From an uncultured Bacteroidales bacterium (GTDB taxonomy: Bacteria; Bacteroidota; Bacteroidia; Bacteroidales; Paludibacteraceae): a stretch of 20,470 nucleotides of DNA. The translations under genes were made by a program, and so were the position numbers. The stretch lies in contig UQNE01000029.1 in the NCBI GenBank assembly GCA_900542355.1, positions 1 to 20,470 of the forward strand, given 5' to 3'. Each line of letters begins with the position of its first letter. Positions within the stretch are counted from its first letter, which is position 1. Below the pieces are notes generated by a model, which made no database searches, was not told the DNA's origin, and was given only the letters and a program-made list of their open reading frames with translations. Positions 1 to 6,154 of the stretch are shown here, one piece after another.

Positions 1-2
1 CT

Positions 3-275
3 GATACTCACTTTGTCACTCGATTTGGTGTAGTATATACGGCAAAGAGATGTAACCCTCGTTCTACTCCATTCAGCGAGCAAGAATTGAAAAATCAAAA
101 GAAATTCAAAGCAGCAAGGGCTGCTGCGATTGCGCGAAGCCAAGACCCGCAGCACATGGCTAATGATATGAAAGCATTTAAGAACCAAAAAGCATACAAA
201 ACCCTTCTCGGTTACCTCACAGGCATAGCATATCAGCATACCAGCGATGAGGGGATTACCAACTGGGACAACTAA
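3..275 (+). CDS. Small basic protein, 5'-truncated by window edge; paralogue of the next gene
   Basis: The reading frame is open from the first complete codon at base 3 to a TAA at 273-275, so the true start lies before the window; a TTG at 87 could be read as a start but cuts off conserved residues. The visible part is about 90 residues, rich in Lys, Arg, Ala and Gln. It aligns with the protein at 345-671 without gaps over about 50 residues: RST..SE.EL near the start, a central Lys/Ala-rich helix, MA.D...(F/Y)K.Q.AYKTL..Y near the end. By that alignment only about 20 N-terminal residues are missing. No signal peptide or membrane segment is visible. I do not know the function. It resembles short conserved proteins of unknown role that I associate with Bacteroidales; that is recall, not a search result. 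The paralogy is what makes it convincing as a real gene. Confidence 0.6.
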   Translation, partial: DTHFVTRFGVVYTAKRCNPRSTPFSEQELKNQKKFKAARAAAIARSQDPQHMANDMKAFKNQKAYKTLLGYLTGIAYQHTSDEGITNWDN

Positions 276-344
276 ACTAATTTACAATGCACATAACTGA
301 TTGATAATCAGACAGATAAGTAATTAAAAATAATTTTTATAACT

Positions 345-671
345 ATGGCACGAATAACATATATAGAGCCCGTGGCGAGTGTATCGGGCAAATTGTTTGG
401 AAAAAGCAACATAATTTTTATGCGTCGCAAGGCCGCGACGAGCAATACGGATGTACCCAATTTTACCCATTCGGTGGGCAAGAGAAGTACTCAACCAAGC
501 GAGAGCGAACTGCAACATCGAAGTAAATTTGGTCAGATTTGCAAGGCTGTAGCAAAGCGTCTGGTCAATCCGACAGAGATGGCAAAAGACCAAGCAGCCT
601 ACAAGGCTCAATCTGCATACAAGACGCTAAGGCAGTATGTATGGCATCAGGTATCGGATAGTATGGAGTAA
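345..671 (+). CDS. Small basic protein of unknown function, tandem paralogue of the preceding gene
   Basis: A 108-residue protein starting at ATG 345, 69 bases after the stop of its paralogue. The N-terminus reads MARITYIEPVASVSGKLFGK, followed by a short basic stretch (FMRRKA). From about residue 48 it follows the upstream gene: KRSTQPSESEL, then a helical Lys/Ala region, then MAKDQAAYKAQSAYKTL. The shared AYKTL and (S)E.EL blocks, the same spacing and the same orientation indicate a local duplication followed by strong divergence. The protein is strongly basic and has no signal peptide, so a cytoplasmic, possibly nucleic-acid-binding, role is conceivable but only inferred. A short 6-bp stem (297-302 with 306-311) lies between the two genes. 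A 95-residue minus-strand reading frame overlaps here and is a shadow. Confidence 0.65.
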   Translation: MARITYIEPVASVSGKLFGKSNIIFMRRKAATSNTDVPNFTHSVGKRSTQPSESELQHRSKFGQICKAVAKRLVNPTEMAKDQAAYKAQSAYKTLRQYVWHQVSDSME

Positions 672-699
672 TTTAGAAACAAAAACCACCAATAATGCT

Positions 700-918
700 C
701 TATACAACAATCACCAAAAATGTCAGCCAAAAATACGACAAAAACATTGATGTAATATGGGGAGTGTATAATAGCCAAAAACCAGATTAGTATTGTGTGT
801 CGGAGGCAAGTATAATAAAGACCATACTAAACACTAATTTGGTTTTTGGAGATTACAGCCCGGATAGTAGATGTTTTTGGAAAATTATTGAACAACATTA
901 TTGTCAGTTTTTGTATAG
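700..918. repeat. Imperfect inverted-repeat element, two ~90-bp arms around a 41-bp centre
   Basis: The left arm (700-791) and right arm (833-918) are reverse complements of one another with small indels. The inner 17 bp (775-791 against 833-849) match at 16 positions. The outer ends are exact: CTATACAA at 700-707 and TTGTATAG at 911-918. Between these, shared blocks include ATTACA, ATGTTTTTG and ACATTnTTG. The same sequence occurs a third time at 1598-1687. The structure resembles a small non-autonomous element or a long-hairpin RNA; no transposase gene is present and no target-site duplication was found. A 79-codon reading frame starting with GTG at 797 crosses this element and the terminator behind it and is not credible as a gene. 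Confidence 0.7.
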
Positions 919-954
919 AAGAAAAAGTCAATTGGATACGGAAACACGAAAAAG

Positions 955-987
955 AGAAAAGGGACAGTACAACGCTGCCCCTTTTCT
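955..987. terminator. Strong intrinsic-type terminator hairpin, probably acting in both directions
   Basis: AGAAAAGGGACAG (955-967) pairs with CTGCCCCTTTTCT (975-987) over 13 bp with one mismatch, leaving a 7-base loop. T-rich sequence follows on the plus strand (TTATATAT). The minus strand also has a T-rich tail after the stem (TCTTTTTC). It therefore could end both a plus-strand transcript coming from the small-gene side and the minus-strand transcript of the sorting-domain protein gene that ends at 1056. Confidence 0.65.
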
Positions 988-989
988 TA

Positions 990-1044
990 TATATGCTAAT
1001 TACATGATAATTATATGTTTAATCATTCAAAGATAATTATATGT
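990..1044. repeat. AT-rich intergenic repeat, copy 1
   Basis: ATATGCTAATTACATGATAATTATATG (from 990) is nearly identical to a stretch at 1738-1765, and a half copy, GATAATTATATGTT, follows at 1032. The two copies lie on either side of the gene at 1056-1553 in the same orientation. Function unknown; low-complexity drift is possible. Confidence 0.5.
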
Positions 1045-1055
1045 TCCTTAGCAGG

Positions 1056-1553
1056 TTATTGCTTTATGAGCCGAAGGAGTTGCGTGTTTATCTGGAGTAG
1101 GTATATGCCTTTGGTGAGGTGGGCTACTGATAGAGTGTTGCAGGAGGGGGATAGGTTGGCAGTGGTCAGCAATGCACCGTTGGTGGAGTAGATGCGCACG
1201 GTAGTTTCCCTCATAATCCCATCGATTGTGAGCGTAGTATGAGCGGGGTTGGGATAGACAGCCAAATCGCCGGTGCCTTGTGTTGCGCTCAGTGCAGAAT
1301 GAGTTTGGTCTGCAAAGCGGATATGCTGTATTTTGCCCCTTGCCTCTTTGCCAATGGTGTCGCCTTGGTGGGAGATAAGGTAGACGGAGTCGGGAGTAAA
1401 GGCCAACCTACCGATACTACCCAAATCGGTCGAGAGTTCCTTACCGGAAGGGTAGAGTAGGATTAGTTCTTGCTCGGTAGTAGTGTTACTCTGCTCCCGT
1501 GCCATACCACACAAAGGGAGCAACACAATCAGAATAAACAAATACTTTCTCAT
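1056..1553 (-). CDS. Small secreted protein with type IX secretion (T9SS) C-terminal sorting domain
   Basis: The start chosen is ATG at 1553, giving 165 residues. The frame is open 39 codons further upstream, but only this start gives a signal peptide (MRKYLFILIVLLPLCGMA) at the N-terminus. Residues about 20-90 form a short domain (..LYPSGKELSTDLGSIGRLAFTPDSV.., ..GKIQHIRFAD) of the strand-turn kind often seen ahead of sorting domains. Residues about 95-165 are a type A sorting domain: LAVYPNPA at 97-104, LTIDG, VRIYSTNG, and the closing LTKGIYLLQI (146-155) and RLIKQ. In this family the protein crosses the inner membrane by Sec, is moved through the outer membrane by the Por/T9SS apparatus, and the C-terminal domain is cut off during surface attachment or release. 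The passenger is so short that a catalytic role is unlikely. No canonical TAnnTTTG promoter is seen; the upstream region contains repeat copy 3. Confidence 0.85.
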   Translation of the reverse strand: MRKYLFILIVLLPLCGMAREQSNTTTEQELILLYPSGKELSTDLGSIGRLAFTPDSVYLISHQGDTIGKEARGKIQHIRFADQTHSALSATQGTGDLAVYPNPAHTTLTIDGIMRETTVRIYSTNGALLTTANLSPSCNTLSVAHLTKGIYLLQINTQLLRLIKQ

Positions 1554-1597
1554 AGTTGGGATATTATCAATGCATAATGCTTTATCTGTTATACAAA

Positions 1598-1687
1598 CTA
1601 TACAAAAACGCCCAATAATGTATTCAAAAATTTTCCAAGAACATTGATGTAGGGTTATGTAAATAGTCAAAAACTAAATTAGTTTTG
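1598..1687 (-). repeat. Third copy of the ~90-bp intergenic element, upstream of the sorting-domain gene
   Basis: Read on the minus strand this copy runs ACTAATTT.GTTTTTG, then ATGTTCTTGGAAAATT, then ACATTATTG, ending in GTTTTTGTATAG. All these blocks occur in the same order in both arms at 700-918. Its outer part contains a near-perfect palindrome, CAAAAACTAAATTAGTTTTG (1668-1687). It ends 44 bases before the start codon of the gene at 1056-1553, so it may supply that gene's promoter or leader. Confidence 0.65.
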
Positions 1688-1712
1688 TGTAGTCAAGTGG
1701 CGTATAATGATG

Positions 1713-1766
1713 AATGCATAATTCATAATGCATAATTATATGTCTAATTATATGATAATTATATGT
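1713..1766. repeat. AT-rich intergenic repeat, copy 2
   Basis: The stretch begins with ATGCATAATTCATAATGCAT, a self-complementary low-complexity type common in intergenic DNA. It continues into TAATTATATGATAATTATATG, which matches copy 1 at 990-1018 almost exactly. It fills the space between ftsY and the sorting-domain gene. No terminator for ftsY was recognised here. Confidence 0.5.
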
Positions 1767-1780
1767 TGAAAAACAATAGT

Positions 1781-2728
1781 TTAAAGCAGTGATTTGACGA
1801 ACTCTTCCTTGTTGAAGGGTTGCAGGTCTTCGGCTTTCTCTCCCAGGCCGATATAGCGAACAGGTATCTTAAATTGGTCGCTGATGCCAATCACCACGCC
1901 CCCCTTGGCGGTCCCGTCTAATTTGGTGATTGCCAATGAAGTAACTTGTGTGGCGGCTGTGAACTGTCGAGCCTGCTCAAAGGCATTCTGACCGGTACTG
2001 CCATCCAATACGAGCATGACATCGTGGGGTGCATCGGGTACTACTTTTTGCATGACATTCTTTATCTTCGTCAGTTCGTTCATCAGATTGATTTTGTTAT
2101 GCAGTCGTCCTGCTGTATCAATCAGCACCACATCGGCATCATTGGCTTTGGCACTCGCCAAGGTATCATACGCCACGCTGGCGGGGTCGCTGCCCTGCTG
2201 CTGTTTTATTACAGGCACACCCACACGCTCACCCCATATACAGAGTTGTTCTACGGCTGCTGCACGGAAGGTATCTGCTGCACCGAGATAGACTTTCTTG
2301 CCGGCTTGCTTGTATTGATAGGCGAGTTTGCCGATGGTGGTAGTCTTGCCCACACCATTGACGCCCACCACCATTATCACATACGGCTTATGGGGTAGGG
2401 GAGCATCAAAATCGAACACATCACCGGTGTTGTTTTCAGCGAGCAGAGCCGCAATCTCTTTTACGAGAATCTGATGCAGTTCGCCGGTACCCAAGTACTT
2501 ATCTCTTTTTACACGCGCCTGAATGCGGTCGATGATGCGCAAAGTGGTTTCCACACCCACATCGCTGGTGATGAGGGCTTCTTCCAGGCGGTCAAGCACA
2601 TCATCATCTATGGTGCTCTTGCCCGCAATAGCGCGACCTATCTTGCTCAGAACCGACTCTTTCGACTTCTCCAAGCCTTTGTCTAAGGTCTCTTTTTTCT
2701 CTTTCCCAAATAGTCCAAAAAATGCCAT
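1781..2728 (-). CDS. ftsY: Signal recognition particle receptor FtsY (SRP GTPase)
   Basis: 315 residues, a normal length for a Bacteroidales FtsY, which lacks the long acidic A domain of the enterobacterial protein. The N-terminal helical N domain spans about residues 15-100. The NG GTPase domain carries all the SRP-GTPase signatures: P-loop GVNGVGKTTT (122-131), DTFRAAA (152-158), DTAGR (204-208) and TKLDGTAKGG (268-277). The C-terminus has GLGEKAEDLQPF (294-305), typical of FtsY. The protein docks ribosome-SRP complexes at the inner membrane and hands nascent membrane proteins to SecYEG, with mutual GTP hydrolysis by Ffh and FtsY. The start ATG at 2728 gives the usual amphipathic N-terminus MAFFGLFGKEKK. 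The gene stands alone here with its own promoter at 2856-2886 and an unusual repeated leader. The usual downstream neighbour in this order as I know it, rimO, is absent. Confidence 0.97.
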   Translation of the reverse strand: MAFFGLFGKEKKETLDKGLEKSKESVLSKIGRAIAGKSTIDDDVLDRLEEALITSDVGVETTLRIIDRIQARVKRDKYLGTGELHQILVKEIAALLAENNTGDVFDFDAPLPHKPYVIMVVGVNGVGKTTTIGKLAYQYKQAGKKVYLGAADTFRAAAVEQLCIWGERVGVPVIKQQQGSDPASVAYDTLASAKANDADVVLIDTAGRLHNKINLMNELTKIKNVMQKVVPDAPHDVMLVLDGSTGQNAFEQARQFTAATQVTSLAITKLDGTAKGGVVIGISDQFKIPVRYIGLGEKAEDLQPFNKEEFVKSLL

Positions 2729-2791
2729 TATTGTATGGTGTTTTATTATTTACTATGATGTTTTTGTATGTTTACCATTGTCTGCTGAGAG

Positions 2792-2854
2792 AACTGCCCA
2801 ACACGAAGTAACTAACATGAAATTCCTAACACGCAGTTCCTAACATAAAGTCCC
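2792..2854 (-). repeat. 14-bp tandem repeats in the ftsY leader
   Basis: Plus-strand units AGTAACTAACATGA (2807-2820), AATTCCTAACACGC (2821-2834) and AGTTCCTAACATAA (2835-2848) follow each other at exactly 14 bp. A partial unit follows (2849-2854) and a more degenerate one precedes (2792-2806). They lie inside the predicted ftsY 5' untranslated region, where the transcript would repeat a GTTAGGAACT-like sequence. Each unit is short and degenerate, so they may be a relic of slippage rather than functional. Confidence 0.6.
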
Positions 2855-2855
2855 A

Positions 2856-2886
2856 CAAAGGTACATCTTTTACGCGATATATGCAA
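2856..2886 (-). promoter_or_regulatory. ftsY promoter, Bacteroidetes type
   Basis: On the minus strand the -33 TTG (2886-2884) and -7 TACCTTTG (2863-2856) are separated by exactly 20 nt, the primary-sigma promoter layout of Bacteroidetes. The start of transcription should fall near 2850, giving a leader of about 120 nt. The promoter lies only about 13 bases beyond the stop codon of the upstream sugar transferase gene. Confidence 0.7.
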
Positions 2887-2898
2887 GTTTGTGGGTGG

Positions 2899-3489
2899 TT
2901 ATTTAATTATTATCGCTAAGAAAGTGTTGAGTATCAATCGTAAATCTCCCCGGATAGTATGGTTGGCTACATAGTCGAGGTTGATACGCAGTTTGTCTTG
3001 CATGATGACCTCAATGTAGTAGCGTTCAGGTTCGGGTTGTGTAGCCAGTATATCGTTTTCGTTTCGATATTTGATAGAGGCAGCATCGGTGATGCCGGGG
3101 CGGACATCTAATACATGCATTTGCTCCGGCGTATAGAGATTTACATACTTCCTCACTTCGGGGCGTGGGCCTACAAATGACATATCTCCTACCAGCACAT
3201 TGAGTAGTTGCGGCAGTTCGTCTAGTTTGAACTTGCGGATGTAGTATCCTGCATGGGTAACACGAGGGTCTCGTCCTCCGATGGTGATAAGTCCTCGCTT
3301 ATCGCTATCGGTGTACATCGAGCGGAACTTGTAGATGCGGAAGTCTTGGTTGTTACGCCCTACACGCACCTGGCGATAGAATACCGGTCCCGGTGAGTCT
3401 AGTTTGACCCATAATGCCACCAACAGCAGCAACGGACTTAGGCACAACAGACCTATGGCAGATAGTATTATGTCGCATGTTCGTTTCAT
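2899..3489 (-). CDS. Undecaprenyl-phosphate sugar phosphotransferase (PglC-like monotopic phosphoglycosyl transferase)
   Basis: 196 residues, the size of a minimal PglC/WcaJ-C-type enzyme (bacterial sugar transferase family, PF02397). It has the N-terminal KR..D signature at residues 2-6, then one hydrophobic re-entrant segment (about 7-29) and SPGPVFYRQ (32-40). RVGRN...FRIYKFRSM spans about 42-58. The catalytic Asp-Glu lies in KLDELPQLLNVLVGDMSFVG (88-107; D90, E91), followed by GPRPE and VRPGIT. The reaction transfers a sugar 1-phosphate from a UDP-sugar to undecaprenyl phosphate on the cytoplasmic face, the first step of repeat-unit assembly. Its start codon overlaps the stop of the aminotransferase gene by 4 bp (ATGA), so the pair is translationally coupled, much as in pglC/pglE-type arrangements. 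The donor could be UDP-diNAcBac-like or another UDP-amino sugar; the sequence alone does not decide this. It is the last gene of the polysaccharide locus. Confidence 0.93.
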   Translation of the reverse strand: MKRTCDIILSAIGLLCLSPLLLLVALWVKLDSPGPVFYRQVRVGRNNQDFRIYKFRSMYTDSDKRGLITIGGRDPRVTHAGYYIRKFKLDELPQLLNVLVGDMSFVGPRPEVRKYVNLYTPEQMHVLDVRPGITDAASIKYRNENDILATQPEPERYYIEVIMQDKLRINLDYVANHTIRGDLRLILNTFLAIIIK

Positions 3490-4700
3490 AGCAATTGCAC
3501 TATATCTGTGTAATTATCAATGATATAGGCTACATCCTCGTCGGATAGGCGAGTGTGCAGGGGTAAGGTTATCTCGTTGGCAAAGTGTGCGTATGCATTG
3601 GGATAGTTGGCAATATCAAATCCGAGACTCTTGTATGCGGTCATCATAGGCAAAGGCTTGTAATGCACATTGGTGGCAATTCCTCGTTGAGCCATTTTTA
3701 CGATAATCTCTTGTCGTTGCTCCGGCGTGGCATCGGGAATGCGTGTGATGTATAGATGCCCGGACGATTGATGAATAGCATTATAATGGTTAAGCACTTC
3801 TATCCCTATAGGTTTGAAAGCGGTATCATAGCGTTGGATTATCTCCTTGCGTCGTGCTAATAGGGCAGGGTAGCGTTTCATCTGCACCAATCCGATGGCT
3901 GCCATAATATCCGTCATGTTACATTTGTACCACGGACCGACAATATCGTATTCCCATGCTCCTAATTGGGTCTTTGCCAATGCGTCTTTGGACTGTCCGT
4001 GCAGCGAATAGAGTTGTGCTTGGTGGTAGAGTTGGTCATTGTCTATGCCATCGATGGGGCGCCAAGTCAGAGCACCTCCCTCGGCAGTGGTTAAGTTCTT
4101 GACGGCATGGAATGAGAAGGCTGTAAAATCGGCCACAGTGCCTACTTTATGTCCTTTCCATTGTGCCCCGAAGGCGTGGGCTCCGTCGGCACAAATAGCA
4201 ATTCGCCCGATGGCTTTTTGCAAGTCGTTGGCAGGTTGGAAAAGATGTCTTTTGCGTTCTACTATTTGAAACAGTCGGTCGTAATCGCATGGGATACCCC
4301 CTAAGTCCACGGGGATGATGGCTTTGGTATGTTCTGTGATGGCGGCTTCTACCGCATCATAGTCCATCTCAAGGCTGTCTTTTTGGCTGTCGATGAGCAA
4401 CAATTTAGCCCCTACATGGCAAACTACCGATGCGGATGCCGTGTAGGTGTATGCGGGTACAATCACTTCATCGCCTTTGCCGATACCCAACAGACGCAGA
4501 GCCATTTCTGCACATGCTGTTTGCGAATTAAGGCATACGGCTTTGGGCACACCGATATACTCGGCTATTTGGTGTTCAAACTCTTTGGTTCGCGGACCGG
4601 TCGTAATCCAACCGCTAAGTATAGCCTCTGCCACTTCTTTTACCTCTGCTTCCGTCATATCAGGCGGGGAAAAAGGTATATTGCGTAATTTCATATTCAT
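3486..4700 (-). CDS. DegT/DnrJ/EryC1/StrS-family PLP sugar aminotransferase
   Basis: 404 residues, the usual family length. N-terminal PFSPPDMTEAEVKEVAEAILSG matches the start of PglE/ArnB-like enzymes. The PLP-site residues are visible: GDEVIVPAYTYTASA (76-90), the pyridine-nitrogen aspartate in ICADGAHAFGA (169-179; D172) and the Schiff-base lysine in SFHAVKNLTTAEGG (196-209; K201). Such enzymes transfer an amino group from glutamate to a nucleotide-linked keto sugar. The pairing with a PglC-like transferase suggests a UDP-4-amino-4,6-dideoxy sugar, but no UDP-GlcNAc 4,6-dehydratase is in the window and the assignment remains inferred. ATG 4700 and an in-frame ATG two codons later (4694) are both possible starts. 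Only 27 bases separate it from the inserted ATPase gene, so it may be transcribed from that gene's promoter. Confidence 0.93.
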   Translation of the reverse strand: MNMKLRNIPFSPPDMTEAEVKEVAEAILSGWITTGPRTKEFEHQIAEYIGVPKAVCLNSQTACAEMALRLLGIGKGDEVIVPAYTYTASASVVCHVGAKLLLIDSQKDSLEMDYDAVEAAITEHTKAIIPVDLGGIPCDYDRLFQIVERKRHLFQPANDLQKAIGRIAICADGAHAFGAQWKGHKVGTVADFTAFSFHAVKNLTTAEGGALTWRPIDGIDNDQLYHQAQLYSLHGQSKDALAKTQLGAWEYDIVGPWYKCNMTDIMAAIGLVQMKRYPALLARRKEIIQRYDTAFKPIGIEVLNHYNAIHQSSGHLYITRIPDATPEQRQEIIVKMAQRGIATNVHYKPLPMMTAYKSLGFDIANYPNAYAHFANEITLPLHTRLSDEDVAYIIDNYTDIVQLL

Positions 4701-4727
4701 AATCGTAGTATTATGTATGTGTGTTGC

Positions 4728-5981
4728 TTATCCTAAGAACATTGCCACATTGACGGCTTGAATGTTGTTGGTAAACTGATGCGTTTCTACATCATTAGAT
4801 AGTACGAAGCCTTGCAAGAGTGGTTTGTCTAAAATAGAATCTATGCTCATCAGATGGCGTGCGTCAGCAATAGTTACATGCTCTGCCATTTTGATTTCAA
4901 AGGCAAAATAACCATCTTGCGTTTCTACTAGCAGGTCAACCTCTTTGCCGTCTTGTGTTCGCAGGTGATAAAACGAAACATTGGCAAAGATATTTTTGGC
5001 TTGTTTGTAGATTTCGGATACCACTAAACTCTCAAATTCCGCACCTGTCGTTCCTCCTCTTTTCTGCAAGACGGCTTGCAGCACTCCATTGTCCATAAAA
5101 TGGATTTTGGGTGCTTTTACAAGGCGTTTGGCACTATTGCGTTCCCATGCTGGCAATATCAAAACTTGGTAACTCAGACGCAAGTATTCCAAATAGCGTT
5201 GTACAGTTTTGGAAGTAACTCCCAAATCTCTGGCGAGATTAGAGGCATTGAGTACGCATCCGGTATAAATAGCTGTGGCTCTTTGCAGTTTGATAAACGG
5301 GTCTAAATCTCGGAATGAAGCCAAATCACGCACATCTCTCTCTAAGTATGTGTGTACATAGTTGGTTAGCCATACATACTTGTCTTCCATGTTCATCTCA
5401 TCAGCCACTAGGGTGGGGTATCCTCCATATTGTGCATAGTGCTGCCATGCTGCTACCTTCTGCGACATCCGTTCGTCTAATAAGAAAGAGGGGAGCAATG
5501 CAATGTGTTCGGTGGTATTGGTTAGCAGTCTTTGCCATATAGAAGGGTGTATATCATCCTCCCAACTATTCGTTTCTATTTCCGGGATAGTGAGCGGGTA
5601 TAGTTCATAAATTAAGCATCGCCCGGCTAATGATTCTTTTACTTTCTCTAATAGTAGCAGTTGGCTCGAACCTAATAGCACATATCGTACATTGTCATAA
5701 GTATCGTATGTTGCTTTTATGCTTTCAATCAACTGCGGTTCTTTCTGCACCTCGTCTAAAATGGCTTTAGGGTAGAGTGCCTCCCATTGCTGTGCAGTCA
5801 TATTGAGGTACGATTTGCGCTTGATAGGGTCTTCAATACTCAGATAGGTATAGTCAGGCAGTAGTTGTTTCACCAATGTGGTTTTGCCCACTTGGCGTGC
5901 ACCCGTGAATACCAATATGCGTGCATATTGCTTCTCTTTGAGTGCTAAGATATTATTTTCTATCTGTCGGCGTTTCTCCAT
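4728..5981 (-). CDS. AAA_14/DUF4143 ATPase
   Basis: 417 residues with the standard two-domain architecture. The AAA_14 domain has Walker A GARQVGKTT (27-35), Walker B AILDEVQ (73-79), the sensor-like LLGSSQ (102-107) and the ESLAGR arginine motif (116-121). A winged-helix region with NLARDLGVTSKTVQRYL (248-264) follows. The C-terminal DUF4143 part has GAEFESLV (313-320) and a PD-(D/E)XK-like core, EVDLLVE...YFAFEIK (347-364), in which D349, E362 and K364 could be the catalytic set. The family is multicopy in Bacteroidales genomes and archaea; its biological role is not settled, so I assign none. It has no evident link to polysaccharide synthesis and sits between glycan genes, with its own promoter (6046-6076) and 32-bp repeats upstream, which suggests a later insertion. 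Confidence 0.9.
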   Translation of the reverse strand: MEKRRQIENNILALKEKQYARILVFTGARQVGKTTLVKQLLPDYTYLSIEDPIKRKSYLNMTAQQWEALYPKAILDEVQKEPQLIESIKATYDTYDNVRYVLLGSSQLLLLEKVKESLAGRCLIYELYPLTIPEIETNSWEDDIHPSIWQRLLTNTTEHIALLPSFLLDERMSQKVAAWQHYAQYGGYPTLVADEMNMEDKYVWLTNYVHTYLERDVRDLASFRDLDPFIKLQRATAIYTGCVLNASNLARDLGVTSKTVQRYLEYLRLSYQVLILPAWERNSAKRLVKAPKIHFMDNGVLQAVLQKRGGTTGAEFESLVVSEIYKQAKNIFANVSFYHLRTQDGKEVDLLVETQDGYFAFEIKMAEHVTIADARHLMSIDSILDKPLLQGFVLSNDVETHQFTNNIQAVNVAMFLG

Positions 5982-6045
5982 ATCTGTTCTTGAAACTATC
6001 TATTCTTCAAACTATTGGTTTCCTAATCGGCAACTATTAGTTTTG

Positions 6046-6076
6046 CAAAATTACACTTTTTATTTGGAATACGCAA
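6046..6076 (-). promoter_or_regulatory. Promoter of the AAA_14 ATPase gene, with an inverted half-site in its spacer
   Basis: On the minus strand, -33 TTG (6076-6074) and -7 TAATTTTG (6053-6046) are spaced by 20 nt. The spacer holds TATTCCAAATA (6071-6061 on the minus strand), which is the start of the neighbouring 32-bp repeat in opposite orientation. That is where a repressor would be expected to act; autoregulation by the ATPase is only a guess. The leader would be about 60 nt. Confidence 0.65.
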
Positions 6077-6090
6077 CTAATTTGTATTGT

Positions 6091-6154
6091 TATTCCAAAA
6101 TTTACGCCATTATAGGGAGTGTTATTCCAAAATTTACGCCATTATTGGGAATCG
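6091..6154. repeat. Two direct repeats of 32-bp period upstream of the AAA_14 ATPase
   Basis: Unit 1 (6091-6122) and unit 2 (6123-6154) both start with TATTCCAAAATTTACGCC and agree at 26 of their first 27 positions. Each unit begins with TATTCC and ends near GGGA, and unit 2 closes with GGGAAT, so the unit has dyad ends. The array sits directly upstream of the ATPase promoter. A diverged pair with the same period is found at 9421-9484. The rest of the 5982-6183 gap is the promoter and AT-rich leader. Confidence 0.8.

Noticed and set aside
297..311. CTGATT-gat-AATCAG stem between the two small genes as a terminator
   Set aside because: Only 6 bp, AT-rich and without a T-run; too weak to call.
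324..611. 95-codon minus-strand reading frame opposite the second small gene
   Set aside because: The plus-strand frame has an identifiable paralogue next door; this one is its shadow.
797..1036. 79-codon plus-strand reading frame with GTG start
   Set aside because: It crosses the right arm of the inverted-repeat element and the whole terminator hairpin, has no ribosome site and ends in AT-rich repeat; not a credible gene.
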